A DNA stretch of 64,000 nucleotides from Solimonas sp. K1W22B-7 (GCF_003428335.1 NZ_CP031704.1:3658001-3722000); one strand, 5' to 3'. Shown: positions 32,904 to 43,139, numbered from the stretch's first letter. Notes: generated from the letters alone by a model not told the origin. Made by a program: numbers and translations.

Positions 32904-33758
32904 TCAGCTGCGGTAGTAGTCCGGTCGCCCGGCCGTCCACAGCTCGCCCCAGAGCTTGCCGCCGCCGTCCACGGTCAGCACTTCGCCGGTGATGAAGCTG
33001 CCGGAGGAGGCGCTGAGGTAGATGCAGGCTTCGGCAATCTCCATCGGCGTGCCCGGCCGCTTGAGCGGGTTGGCCAGCGGGAATTCCTTCTGCGCCTCGG
33101 GCGGGTAGACCTCCAGGCCCTCGGTCGCCGTGAGGCCCGGCGCGACACAGTTGACGCGGATGCCCAGCGGCGCCCACTCCACCGCCACCGTGCTGGAGGC
33201 GCCGATGATGCCGGCACGCGCCGCCACGGTATGGGCCACGCCCGGCATGCCGCGCTCGGTCACCACCACGATGTTGACGATGGAACCCGGAGTCTTCACG
33301 TCGCGCCAGTACTGCGCGGCGCGCTGCATCATGTACCAGCTGCCGTTGAGGTTGTTGTTGATCACCGCCGCCCAGCCCTTGGGGGCGTAGTCGATGGCGT
33401 TCTGCGGGAACTGGCCGCCGGCGTTGTTGACGACGTAGTCCAGCCGGCCATGCTCGGCGTGGATGCGCTGGTACAGCGCGTCCACCTGCTCCGGCTCGCG
33501 CACGTTGGTCGGCACCACCAGCACGGTGCCGCCCTTCTCCCGCACGAAGGCCGCGACCTTCTCCAGCTTCTCGGCGGTGCGGCCGCAGATCACCAGGGTG
33601 GCGCCCAGGCGCGCGAACAGCAGCGCCACGGCGCGGCCGATGCCGCTGCCGCCGCCCGAGACCAGGGCGACCTTGCCCCTGAACAGATCGGAGCGGTAGA
33701 CCGTCTCGCTGTTCCAGAGGGTTTCGGGGTTGTTGAGGGCTTCGACGTCGATGTTCAT
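32904..33758 (-). CDS. SDR family oxidoreductase (2,4-dienoyl-CoA reductase/AtuG-like)
   Basis: This 284-residue protein has the cofactor loop SGGGSGIG near residues 34-41 and NNAGG later. Like 2,4-dienoyl-CoA reductases it lacks the Tyr of classical SDRs; the region reads VVVTERGMPGVAHTVAARAG, and the family Lys is here Arg. The C-terminus is normal (SSGSFITGEVLTVDGG). It follows the acyl-CoA dehydrogenase by 7 bp and is likely co-transcribed. SDR/acyl-CoA dehydrogenase pairs like this occur in acyclic terpenoid (atu) clusters; that link is inference. Confidence 0.86.
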   Translation of the reverse strand: MNIDVEALNNPETLWNSETVYRSDLFRGKVALVSGGGSGIGRAVALLFARLGATLVICGRTAEKLEKVAAFVREKGGTVLVVPTNVREPEQVDALYQRIHAEHGRLDYVVNNAGGQFPQNAIDYAPKGWAAVINNNLNGSWYMMQRAAQYWRDVKTPGSIVNIVVVTERGMPGVAHTVAARAGIIGASSTVAVEWAPLGIRVNCVAPGLTATEGLEVYPPEAQKEFPLANPLKRPGTPMEIAEACIYLSASSGSFITGEVLTVDGGGKLWGELWTAGRPDYYRS

Positions 33759-33765
33759 GCCGGGA

Positions 33766-34974
33766 TCAGCTCTTCAGCAGTTCCTGCGCGATGATGATCT
33801 TGCGCACTTCCGTCGTACCGGCACCGATCTCCAGCAACTTGATCGAGCGGTACAGGCGGTTGATCTCGGACTCCCAGATGTAGCCGCTGCCGCCGTGGAT
33901 CTGCACCGCGTGGTTCAGCACCTTGTTGAGCGTCTCGGCGGTGTACATCACGCCGGCGGCGGTGAGCTTGTGGATGTCGCCGCGGCCGCCCTCGCCCTCG
34001 CCGACGGTGTTGGCGGCGCGCAGCACCTGATAGGTGTAGAGGCGCATGGACTCGACCCAGACGTACATCTCGGCCAGCATCGACTGCACCATCTGGAAGT
34101 TGGCGATGGGCTGGCCGAACTGCTTGCGCTGGCGCGCATAGTCCAGCGACAGCGCCAGGGCGCGTTCGGCGATGCCGAGGTTGATCGGCGAGATCATGGA
34201 GCGCTCCAGGTCCAGGCCGGACATGACCACGCGCACGCCCTTGTTCTCCTGGCCCACCAGGTTGGCGGCCGGCACCTTGCACTCCTCGAACACCAGTTCG
34301 GCGGTCTGCGAGCCGCGGAAGCCCATCTTGATCAGCTTCTGCGCGACCTTGAAACCGGGGAAATCCTTCTCGACGATGAAGGCGGAGATGCCCTGCGCGC
34401 CCTTCTCCTTGTCGGTCTTGGCGTAGACCAGCAGCACGTCGGCCACCGGGCCGTTGGTGATGAAGATCTTGCTGCCATTGAGGTAATAGAAGTCGCCCTC
34501 GCGGCGCGCGGTGGTGCGCATCGAGCCCAGGGCGTCGGAGCCGGCACCCGGCTCGGTCAGGCCCAGCGCGCCGATCAGCTTGCCGCTGTTCAGGCCCGGC
34601 AGGTACTTCTGGCGCTGCTCATCGTTGGCGTTGGCCAGGATGTTGTTCATGCACAGGTTCTCGTGCGCCACCCAGGCCAGGGCCAGGGCGTGGTTCCAGC
34701 GCGAAAAGCCCTGCAGGATCAGGCCGGAGGTGAACACGTCCATGCCCGAGCCGCCGTACTGCTCCGGGGCGGTGATGCCGAAATAGCCGGTGGCACCGAT
34801 CTTGGGGAAGATCTCCGTGGGCCACCATTCCTCGTCGTCCATGCGCTGCGCCAGGGGGTACAGCTCGTTCTGGCCGAAACGGTCGGCCTGGGCCAGGATT
34901 TCCATTTCGTCGTGAGACAGGCCCGAAAAGGCCTGCAGGACGGAGGGGCGGTCGGTGCTGGTGCTGTCTGCCAT
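33766..34974 (-). CDS. acyl-CoA dehydrogenase (isovaleryl/citronellyl-CoA dehydrogenase-like)
   Basis: This 402-residue FAD enzyme has the ACAD signatures GALGLTEPGAGSDALG and KIFITNGPVADVLLV, and the C-terminal QIHGGSGYIWESEINRLYRS. The catalytic base is in GLDLERSM, as in isovaleryl-CoA dehydrogenase (Glu254 position); the alternative MCAD position (EIGAGTTE) has no Glu. It should introduce an alpha,beta double bond into a short or branched acyl-CoA and pass electrons to ETF. It heads a two-gene operon with the SDR; a long palindrome lies 16 bp upstream. Confidence 0.92.
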   Translation of the reverse strand: MADSTSTDRPSVLQAFSGLSHDEMEILAQADRFGQNELYPLAQRMDDEEWWPTEIFPKIGATGYFGITAPEQYGGSGMDVFTSGLILQGFSRWNHALALAWVAHENLCMNNILANANDEQRQKYLPGLNSGKLIGALGLTEPGAGSDALGSMRTTARREGDFYYLNGSKIFITNGPVADVLLVYAKTDKEKGAQGISAFIVEKDFPGFKVAQKLIKMGFRGSQTAELVFEECKVPAANLVGQENKGVRVVMSGLDLERSMISPINLGIAERALALSLDYARQRKQFGQPIANFQMVQSMLAEMYVWVESMRLYTYQVLRAANTVGEGEGGRGDIHKLTAAGVMYTAETLNKVLNHAVQIHGGSGYIWESEINRLYRSIKLLEIGAGTTEVRKIIIAQELLKS

Positions 34975-34990
34975 GGGAGATTCCGTAGTT

Positions 34991-35011
34991 CTGGTGAGTC
35001 TGACTTACCAG
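34991..35011. promoter_or_regulatory. 21-bp palindrome upstream of the acyl-CoA dehydrogenase
   Basis: Arms CTGGTGAGTC and GACTTACCAG match at 9 of 10 positions around one central T. It lies 16 bp upstream of the start at 34974, in the divergent region with the GGDEF/EAL gene. It is a strong candidate repressor site for branched acyl-CoA catabolism. Confidence 0.55.
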
Positions 35012-35112
35012 CGAGATTATGAGCCCTGCAGGCTTGGGCGCTTCGCCCAATCGGGTGAGGCTCCCCGGACAGGGTGATTCGCCTTGGCCCGGCTTTTGCT
35101 GACACTGCCGTC

Positions 35113-37248
35113 ATGCCTGAGTCACAGAAGCGCAGCAAGGCCAATGACGGCCCGGTGCCGGGACTGGATGGGGTAAAGCAGCGGGAGAGGCTGCTGACCA
35201 CCCTGCTGTCGAATGTCGACGGCATGATCTACCGTTGCCGCAACGATGAACACTGGACCATGGAGTTCGTCAGCGAGGGCTGCCTGGCCCTGACCGGCTA
35301 CCAGCCGCAGGAGCTGATACTGAACCGCGCGGTGTCCTTCGAGCAGCTGATGCACCCGGACGACCGCGAGCCGGTGCGCGCCGCGGTGGAAGCCGCCCTG
35401 CGCGAACGGCGCCGCTACGAGGTGGAGTACCGCATCGCCCACGCCGATGGCAGCAGCCGCTGGGTCTGGGAGCGCGGCGCCGGCAGCTTCGACGAGAACG
35501 GCCAGGTCGAATCGCTGGAGGGCATCATCCAGGACGTCACCGAACGCAAGCGCGCCGAGCAGTCGCTGGGCGAGGCCGAGCGCCGCTATCGCAGCATCTT
35601 CGAGAACGCCATCGAGGGCATCTTCCAGTCCTCGCCCGACGCCGGCTACGTCACCGTCAACCCCGCCCTGGCGCGCATGTACGGCTACGATTCGCCGGAG
35701 CAGCTGATCGGCCTGCTGCGCGATATCGACCGCCAGCTCTACGTCGAGCACGGCCGCCGCACGCAGTTCATGGCGGCGCTGGCGCGCGACGGCTCGGTGA
35801 CCAACTTCGAGTCGCAGGTCTACCGCCGCGACGGCAGCGTCATGTGGATCTCCGAGAACGCCCGCGAGGTGCGCGACGCCGAGGGGCGCCTGATGATGTA
35901 CGAGGGCACGGTGGAGGCGATCACCGAGCGCAAGCTGCACGACGCCGCGATGCGCTACCAGGCTACCCACGACGCCCTCACCGGCCTGCCCAACCGCCTG
36001 CTGCTGCAGGAGCGCCTGCAGCAGGCCCTGGCCTCGGCGCGCGAGCATGGGCACCAGGTGGCGGTGGCCTTCATCGACCTGGACCAGTTCAAGCTGATCA
36101 ACGACAGCCTCGGCCACCACACCGGCGACGCCTTGCTGCGCACCATGGCGCAGCGCCTGCGCGCCTGCCTGCGCGACGGCGAACTGGTGGCACGCCAGAG
36201 CGGCGACGAGTTCGTGGTGCTGCTGGGGCGCACGCACCGCGGCGCCATCGCCTACCTCGCCGGCCTGATCCTGGACGCCATCTCGCAGCCCTGCGTGATC
36301 GGCGGGCGCGAGCTGCGCGTGACCTGCAGCATCGGCATCAGCCTCTGCCCCGGCGACGGCGAAGACGCCGCCTCCCTGCTGCGCCATGCCGACATGGCGA
36401 TGTACCGCGCCAAGGAAGCCGGCCGCAACAACGTGCAGTACTACACCGCCGACATGCAGTCCGGCGTCGCCGGCCGCCTGGAGCTGCTGACGCGCCTGGG
36501 CCAGGCCATCGAGCGCAACGAGTTCCGCCTGCACTACCAGCCCAAGTTCGACCTGCGCAGCGGCCGCATCACGGGTGCCGAAGCGCTGATCCGCTGGGAA
36601 TCGCCCGACGGCATGGTGATGCCGGAGGCCTTCATCCCGCTGGCGGAAGAGACCGGCCTGATCCTGTCGATCGGCCATTGGGTGCTGCGCGCCGCCTGCC
36701 TGCAGAACCGCGCCTGGCTCGACGCCGGCATCGGGCCGATCCCGGTATCGGTCAACCTGTCGCGACGCCAGATCGCCAATGGCGACATCGCCGCGTCGGT
36801 GGCCGCCGTACTCGCCGACACCGGCCTGCCGGCGGAACTGCTGGAACTGGAGGTGACCGAGAGCATGGTCATGCCCGACGCCGAGCAGGCCGCCATCACC
36901 CTGCAGCGGCTGCGCGCGCTGGGCGTGCGCCTGTCGATGGACGACTTCGGCACCGGTTATTCCAGCCTGAGCCAGCTCAAGCGCTTCCCGGTGCAGTCGC
37001 TGAAGATCGACCGCTCCTTCCTGCGCGAGGTCACCACCGACGCCGACTCCGCCGCCATCGTCAGGGCGATCATCTCGCTGGGCCACAACCTGGATTTGCG
37101 CGTGCTGGCCGAGGGTGTGGAGACTGCCGAGCAGCAGGCCTTCCTCGGCGCCAACGGCTGCGACGAACTGCAGGGCTTCTACCTGGCGCGGCCGATGCCC
37201 GCCGAGCGCTTCGGCGAGCTGATGCGCAGCCAGGCGATCAGCCCCTGA
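35113..37248 (+). CDS. PAS-PAS-GGDEF-EAL cyclic-di-GMP signalling protein
   Basis: This 711-residue cytoplasmic protein has two PAS domains (about residues 35-155 and 165-290, each with a PAC-like tail such as GIIQDVTERKRAEQ), GGDEF (about 295-455) and EAL (about 470-705). The cyclase motif is SGDEF, with Ser for the first Gly. The phosphodiesterase site looks complete: EALIRWE, VNLSRRQ, ELEVTESM, DDFGTGYSSL, KIDRSFL and AEGVETAEQ. It is therefore probably a PAS-controlled phosphodiesterase. The ATG at 35113 was chosen because similarity to PAS proteins begins after it; an upstream start at 35074 is possible. Confidence 0.92.
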   Translation: MPESQKRSKANDGPVPGLDGVKQRERLLTTLLSNVDGMIYRCRNDEHWTMEFVSEGCLALTGYQPQELILNRAVSFEQLMHPDDREPVRAAVEAALRERRRYEVEYRIAHADGSSRWVWERGAGSFDENGQVESLEGIIQDVTERKRAEQSLGEAERRYRSIFENAIEGIFQSSPDAGYVTVNPALARMYGYDSPEQLIGLLRDIDRQLYVEHGRRTQFMAALARDGSVTNFESQVYRRDGSVMWISENAREVRDAEGRLMMYEGTVEAITERKLHDAAMRYQATHDALTGLPNRLLLQERLQQALASAREHGHQVAVAFIDLDQFKLINDSLGHHTGDALLRTMAQRLRACLRDGELVARQSGDEFVVLLGRTHRGAIAYLAGLILDAISQPCVIGGRELRVTCSIGISLCPGDGEDAASLLRHADMAMYRAKEAGRNNVQYYTADMQSGVAGRLELLTRLGQAIERNEFRLHYQPKFDLRSGRITGAEALIRWESPDGMVMPEAFIPLAEETGLILSIGHWVLRAACLQNRAWLDAGIGPIPVSVNLSRRQIANGDIAASVAAVLADTGLPAELLELEVTESMVMPDAEQAAITLQRLRALGVRLSMDDFGTGYSSLSQLKRFPVQSLKIDRSFLREVTTDADSAAIVRAIISLGHNLDLRVLAEGVETAEQQAFLGANGCDELQGFYLARPMPAERFGELMRSQAISP

Positions 37249-37251
37249 GGC

Positions 37252-38955
<1,704 letters not shown>

Positions 38956-39210
38956 TCAGTCGCTGCCACCGCCACCGCTGTCGCCACCACCATCCCCGCC
39001 GCTGTCGCCACCGCCATTGCCGTCGGAACTGTCGGCGGACTCGGGGCGGCAGCCGCCACCCTCGTAGTCGCGCGGCGCGTAGGGGTTGGCGTAGCTGTCG
39101 GTGGGGTGGCTGGGATAGCTGCTGTCCTGGCTGGGCTGCGCCCTGCCCTGCAGCCAGCGCCCCGCGAAGTAGGCCAGTACCACGAACCCGAAGAAGAGCA
39201 GCACTGTCAT
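38956..39210 (-). CDS. small membrane protein with Gly/Asp-rich tail
   Basis: This 84-residue protein has one transmembrane helix (VLLFFGFVVLAYFAG) at the start, a polar linker and a low-complexity tail of repeating DSGGDGGG units. The tail length may vary by repeat slippage. It is preceded on the same strand by a second protein of the same plan at 39232-39429, so the two form a pair of similar small membrane proteins upstream of acpH. No function is recognised. Confidence 0.6.
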   Translation of the reverse strand: MTVLLFFGFVVLAYFAGRWLQGRAQPSQDSSYPSHPTDSYANPYAPRDYEGGGCRPESADSSDGNGGGDSGGDGGGDSGGGGSD

Positions 39211-39231
39211 GGATATCTCCTGCCTGCCCGC

Positions 39232-39429
39232 TCAGTCACCACCGCCACCGTCACCACCGTGTCCGTAGTCGTCACGGCTGCCGATGTAACCGTCATCGCT
39301 GCCGCCACGGCCGCCGTCCATACCATCATCGCGCCGCTTTTCACGCCGCCGGCGGAGCAGGGTTGCGTAAACAAGGTAAAGCACGGCCACTCCAGGCAGC
39401 AATGCAATGGCGATGAGAATCCGGTCCAT
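39232..39429 (-). CDS. small membrane protein with Gly/Asp-rich tail (second of pair)
   Basis: This 65-residue protein has a transmembrane helix (ILIAIALLPGVAVLYLVYA), a basic stop-transfer stretch (RRRREKRR), then a tail rich in Gly, Asp and Tyr (DDYGHGGDGGGGD). It shares the plan of its neighbour at 38956-39210. The ATG at 39429 follows AAGGAGTAGACGGA. Its role is unknown. Confidence 0.6.
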   Translation of the reverse strand: MDRILIAIALLPGVAVLYLVYATLLRRRREKRRDDGMDGGRGGSDDGYIGSRDDYGHGGDGGGGD

Positions 39430-39565
39430 TCCGTCTACTCCTTGGCAGGCTGGACGATTATGGCGAGCACGATGGCCGCTCACCAGCGACGACCCACCTG
39501 ACAATCACGTCAGCTTGCGGTCAACCCCATGGATCGCGGATCGTTGTCGCCCTGCAAGGCATCTC

Positions 39566-39961
39566 ATGAGACCCCGCATGACCATTCGCAAGATCTTCCG
39601 CCCGACTGCACTGCTCGCACTGCTGCTGCCCTTGGCCGCCATCGCCGCCGACGCGCCGCCGGTGCCCGCTGCGGCTGCCACGCCTGCTACGGCACCCGTG
39701 CCCGTCGCAGCGCCCCCGACCCTGCTGGGCGCCGCCGGCTATCCCGCGCACAGCTGCACCAAGCCGACCTTGCCTGCCGCTCCCACCGGCATCGGCGGCG
39801 AGGGTGAGGTGATGATGTACAACGCCCAGGTCCGCGCGTTCAACCAGCAGATCCAGGGCTACACCAAGTGCATCGGCGCCTACATGGACACCGCGAACGC
39901 GGACATCGAGCGCATCCAGGCACGGGTCAGCGCCGCGGTGGCGGAAGCCAACGCCCGCTAA
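39566..39961 (+). CDS. small exported hypothetical protein
   Basis: This 131-residue protein has a Sec signal peptide (about residues 8-27, likely cleavage after AIA), an Ala/Pro-rich linker, and a short mature domain with two Cys (HSCTKPT and YTKCIGAY) that may form a disulfide. The Cys, GGEGEVMMYNAQVRAFNQQI and ANADIERIQARV segments suggest a helical periplasmic protein. The ATG at 39566 has AAGG 6 bp upstream; an ATG at 39578 is the alternative. Function unknown. Confidence 0.72.
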   Translation: MRPRMTIRKIFRPTALLALLLPLAAIAADAPPVPAAAATPATAPVPVAAPPTLLGAAGYPAHSCTKPTLPAAPTGIGGEGEVMMYNAQVRAFNQQIQGYTKCIGAYMDTANADIERIQARVSAAVAEANAR

Positions 39962-39967
39962 GCTCCG

Positions 39968-40948
39968 TCAGCGGGACGACTCGATCGCGTCCACCAGCCC
40001 CCAGTCCTTTGCCGTGCGCGCGTCGATGCGCTTGCCGCCCAGCACCATGCAGGCGGTGCGCTGGCGGCCGATGCGGCGCGGCAGGCTGACGCAGCCGCCG
40101 GCACCGGGAATCAGCCCGAACTGCAGCTCGGGCAACTGGAACCAGGCGTCCGGCGCGGCAACGATGCGCCCGGCGAAGGCCGGGAACTCGATGCCGGAAC
40201 CGATGCAGGCGCCATGCACGCGAGCCTCGGCGCGGTCGGCGCAGGCCGCGAGCAGGCGGCCGGGCACGGTCAGGCTGCGCACCGCGTGAGCGGTAGCCGG
40301 GTCCGGTGCGGTGCCGAACTCGTCCAGCTCGCCGCCGGTGCTGAAACACTTGCCGGCCCCGTCGATCCGGACCCTGCGAATGTCGTCGTCGGCCAGCGCC
40401 AGCTGCAGCGCTTCCACCAGCGCATCGCGCATCTCCACCGACATGCTGTTGCGGCGCGCGGGACGGTTGAGCGTCAGCCGCAGGGTGTCGGCCTCGCGTG
40501 CCAGCAGCACGGCGGGGCCCGTTTCCGCCGGCGGCACGGGCGGCGCCGGCCGCCCTTCCAGCCAGCGACGGAACTCGGCGCCACCCTGCAACGTGGCGTA
40601 GGCCAGCGATTCCATGGTCAGCGCGTCCGCCACCGGCAGCGATTCGCTGGCGCGCAGCAGCTGCACCAGCACGGTGGCCGCGACCGGGCTGCGGCGTACC
40701 CCGGCCAGCAGCGGCTGGGCCTCCTGCTCGTTCTGCACCACGACATCGCAGCTTGCCGCCAGCGGCGCGTCGGCCTCGCCGATGCCGATCACCGGACAAG
40801 GCAGCTGGCGCAGCCAGTCCGCGAGGCGCCGCTCGGCCGTGCCGCCCAGGCGCAGCAGCAGGCAGGGCTCGGCGAAGGGCGAATGACCGCTGGCCGTCGG
40901 CGGCAACATCGCCAGGCCCCGCAGCTCGTCGATACCGATGGCGTTCAT
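39968..40948 (-). CDS. enoyl-CoA hydratase/isomerase family protein with extra N-terminal segment
   Basis: This 326-residue protein has its crotonase domain from about residue 145 onward: TLRLTLNRPARRNSMSVEMR, oxyanion hole GKCFSTGGELDEFG, HGACIGSGIEFP, and PELQFGLIPGAGG. The Glu of PELQFG is kept, but the second catalytic Glu of hydratases appears to be Cys (TACMVLGG). The first ~140 residues resemble a decayed crotonase-like half (LPCPVIGIGEADAPLAASCD). It overlaps the tetR stop (ATGA). The product is probably an isomerase or a non-classical enzyme. Confidence 0.8.
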   Translation of the reverse strand: MNAIGIDELRGLAMLPPTASGHSPFAEPCLLLRLGGTAERRLADWLRQLPCPVIGIGEADAPLAASCDVVVQNEQEAQPLLAGVRRSPVAATVLVQLLRASESLPVADALTMESLAYATLQGGAEFRRWLEGRPAPPVPPAETGPAVLLAREADTLRLTLNRPARRNSMSVEMRDALVEALQLALADDDIRRVRIDGAGKCFSTGGELDEFGTAPDPATAHAVRSLTVPGRLLAACADRAEARVHGACIGSGIEFPAFAGRIVAAPDAWFQLPELQFGLIPGAGGCVSLPRRIGRQRTACMVLGGKRIDARTAKDWGLVDAIESSR

Positions 40949-41568
40949 GCGCGCTCCCTGGCCGCGGCGCAACCGCGCAGCCAGTCCTTCAGCAACTGTT
41001 TCGCAAAGGCGGCATCCAGCGGCGCATGCCCCAGCAGCAGGCGGAAGAACAGCGGACCGTAGAGCAGGTCCAGCGCGGCCTCCAGTTCCAGGTCGCGACG
41101 CAGCTCGCCGGCCGCGATGCCCTCCAGCAGCAGGCGGCGCCCTTCCTCGCGGCGCGCCAGCACGAAGTGGTTGCGGAAGGCCTTGGACAGCTCGGTGCCG
41201 CTGTCGGCGGCGGCGATCATCGTCGCGACGTTGCGTCCGGTGCGCGTGGCAAAGGTGTCCACCACCTCGGCGAGCTGCTGCTGCAGCGCCTGCGCCACGC
41301 TGCGCGCACGCCGCGCCGGACGCGCATCCGGCTGCACCTCCATCAGCGCCGCCATCGACACCGCGTGCCGGTCCGGCCACCAGCGGTAGACCGTGGGCTT
41401 GCCCACACCCGCGCGCGCCGCCACCGCTTCCATGGTCACCGCCGCCGGTCCGCCCTGCTCCATCAGCTCGCGCGCGGCACGCAGGATCGCGACACGCGTC
41501 TGCGGGTTGCGCGGACGGCCGCGGGCGGCGGGGACAGCGGTCTGGGCGGACTTGACAGGGGCGGTCAT
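40945..41568 (-). CDS. TetR family transcriptional regulator
   Basis: This 207-residue regulator has the helix-turn-helix ELMEQGGPAAVTMEAVAARA followed by GVGKPTVYRWWPDRHAV, about residues 35-78, and a C-terminal TetR_C-type domain. It is in an operon with the crotonase and divergent from the glyoxalase/cupin pair. A TACGTAACGTA palindrome lies 11 bp upstream. Confidence 0.92.
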   Translation of the reverse strand: MTAPVKSAQTAVPAARGRPRNPQTRVAILRAARELMEQGGPAAVTMEAVAARAGVGKPTVYRWWPDRHAVSMAALMEVQPDARPARRARSVAQALQQQLAEVVDTFATRTGRNVATMIAAADSGTELSKAFRNHFVLARREEGRRLLLEGIAAGELRRDLELEAALDLLYGPLFFRLLLGHAPLDAAFAKQLLKDWLRGCAAARERA

Positions 41569-41579
41569 TTACAGAACGA

Positions 41580-41590
41580 TACGTAACGTA
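41580..41590. promoter_or_regulatory. probable TetR operator
   Basis: TACGTAACGTA is a perfect palindrome (TACGT-A-ACGTA) in the 56-bp divergent gap between the tetR gene (start 41568) and the glyoxalase-like gene (start 41625). The flanking CGATACGTAACGTAATTG extends the symmetry partly. It could control both directions. Confidence 0.5.
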
Positions 41591-41624
41591 ATTGTTTCAA
41601 CCAGTGTAGCCCCGGAGCCCGCCG

Positions 41625-42095
41625 ATGAAAACCGCCAACCCGATCCCGGAGCCCGGCAACGCGCTGACGCCCCACCTGATCCTGCGCGACGCCGCGCACG
41701 CCATCGCCTGGTACGTCGACGTGCTGGGCGCGGTGGAGGACTTCCGCCTGACCGAGCCCGGCGGCAAGGTCGGCCATGCGGAGCTCAAGCTGGGCGGCGG
41801 CCGCCTGATGCTGGCCGACGAATACCCGGACTTCGGCGCGCTCAGCCCCGGCAGCATCGGCGGCACGCCGGTCAGGCTGCACCTCTACGTGGCCGACGTG
41901 GACACGGTCGTGGCCCGCGCCGAGGCCGCCGGCGCCACCCTGCTGCGCCCGGTGCAGGACGAGTTCTATGGCGACCGCACGGCGATGCTGGTGGACCCTT
42001 TCGGCCACCTGTGGCAACTGGCCTCGCGCCGCGAGGAAGTGAGCCCCGAGCAGATGCAGCGGCGCTGGTCCGCGATGCTGCAGGGCGCGCAATGA
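41625..42095 (+). CDS. glyoxalase/bleomycin-resistance (VOC) family protein, PhnB-like
   Basis: This 156-residue protein has the VOC fold: LILRDAAHAIAWYVDVLGA at the start, HAELKLGGGRLMLADEYPD, and the closing DEFYGDRTAMLVDPFGHLW. Members bind a divalent metal and open or isomerise small substrates. Its stop overlaps the cupin start (ATGA). It is divergent from the TetR/crotonase operon. Confidence 0.86.
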   Translation: MKTANPIPEPGNALTPHLILRDAAHAIAWYVDVLGAVEDFRLTEPGGKVGHAELKLGGGRLMLADEYPDFGALSPGSIGGTPVRLHLYVADVDTVVARAEAAGATLLRPVQDEFYGDRTAMLVDPFGHLWQLASRREEVSPEQMQRRWSAMLQGAQ

Positions 42096-42490
42096 GCGGC
42101 TACGGGCCGTTTCGCGCGCAGGAGATGTTCCTGCACCTGCGCGACGATGGCGGCGCAACGCCGCTGCCGGTGACGCCGGCGTTCTGGGAGAAGCTCGGCA
42201 GCGGGCAGATGCCGGAACTGGAGCAGGGTCGCCTGATTTCCACCTATACCTTCGCCGAAAACTGGGCGGTGTGGGAGCGGCACCCGGCCGGCGACGAAAT
42301 GGTCCTGCTGCTGTCGGGCGCGGCGGAATTCCTGCTGGAACTGCCCGGCGGCCTGCAAAGCGTCGCCGTGACCGAGCCCGGCAGCTACCTGCGGGTGCCG
42401 GCCGGCATCTGGCATACCGCGCGCACCCAAGTGGCGACGACGATGATGTTCCTCACGCCGGGCGCGGGCACGGAGCATCGGGCGGTCTAG
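42092..42490 (+). CDS. cupin-like protein
   Basis: This 132-residue protein has a cupin beta barrel signature: WERHPAGDEMVLLLSGAAEF (first motif with a His and a Glu) and PGSYLRVPAGIWHTART (second motif with His). It keeps H, E and H, so metal binding is possible. The start at 42092 overlaps the glyoxalase stop. With the VOC protein it forms a two-gene unit of likely small-molecule enzymes. Confidence 0.82.
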   Translation: MSGYGPFRAQEMFLHLRDDGGATPLPVTPAFWEKLGSGQMPELEQGRLISTYTFAENWAVWERHPAGDEMVLLLSGAAEFLLELPGGLQSVAVTEPGSYLRVPAGIWHTARTQVATTMMFLTPGAGTEHRAV

Positions 42491-42498
42491 GCCGTAGC

Positions 42499-42581
42499 CC
42501 CGTAGCCCGGTTTCGCGCAGCGAAGCCGGGGGACGCAGTTCAGGGCGTCCCCGGCTTGCCTTCGGCAAACCGGGCTACGGG
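42499..42581. repeat. long inverted repeat between converging genes
   Basis: CCCGTAGCCCGG...GGGGGACGC and GCGTCCCC...CCGGGCTACGGG pair across about 8 bp with a few internal mismatches and side loops. It lies between the cupin gene and the SnoaL-like gene and could terminate both. Confidence 0.75.
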
Positions 42582-42593
42582 TGAAACCCCCGT

Positions 42594-43139
42594 CTAGCGC
42601 TCCCCACGCTTCAGCAGCGAGAAGAACTTGTACGACGGATCGCCAGCTCCCGGCTCGCCGATGTAGGCGCCGTGCAGGAAGGGATGGTCCAGCCGCACCT
42701 TGCTCGGATGCGCCGGGTAGCACCAGTCCGCCACGATCGAGCGGTGGCTGAACTTCCACATCCCCGCGCGCTGCTCGTACTTGTCGAAGTAGCGCCCGCC
42801 GATCAGCACGTCGAACAGCTCGCCCTCGTGCTTCACCTGGTGGAAGGCCAGGATGTAGACCTCACCCTCCGCCTTGTCGCCATCCAGCTTCAGGTTCACC
42901 GTGGTGACGTTGTGGTGCAGGATCGCCATCGGCTTCTGGATTTCCGGCAGCTTGTCGATGAACTCCATCGCCGGGCCGCGCGCGAAGTGGCCGTGATCGT
43001 CGATCGCATCCTCGTGGTACAGCGTGCGCATCTTGGCGTGATCGTGCCGGTCCGCCGCATTGCAGTAGGCGTTGATCAGCTCGGTGATGGCCTGCTTGTC
43101 CAGCAGCTCGCGCAGCTGTGCTTCCAGTGCGGCGTCCAT
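42594..43139 (-). CDS. SnoaL-like (NTF2-fold) protein
   Basis: This 181-residue protein has the SnoaL_4 pattern QAITELINAYCNAADRHDHA, LYHEDAIDDHGHFA, ILHHNVTTVNLKLDGD and GMWKFSHRSIV. The chosen ATG at 43139 shares a base with the SDR stop (TGATG). A second relative is at 11705. The conserved His-His and Asp residues suggest a hydratase or isomerase-type pocket, but the reaction is unknown. Confidence 0.82.
   Translation of the reverse strand: MDAALEAQLRELLDKQAITELINAYCNAADRHDHAKMRTLYHEDAIDDHGHFARGPAMEFIDKLPEIQKPMAILHHNVTTVNLKLDGDKAEGEVYILAFHQVKHEGELFDVLIGGRYFDKYEQRAGMWKFSHRSIVADWCYPAHPSKVRLDHPFLHGAYIGEPGAGDPSYKFFSLLKRGER

Noticed and set aside
34991-35011. A FadR-type site (CTGGT...ACCAG) for the acyl-CoA dehydrogenase.
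   Set aside because: The arms are similar but the spacing is 21 bp overall rather than the short FadR spacing, so a TetR-type site is more likely.
38956-39030. Tandem GGC/GAC-like DNA repeats that could look like a CRISPR or minisatellite.
   Set aside because: They are in frame and encode the Gly/Asp tail of a small membrane protein; no regular spacers exist.
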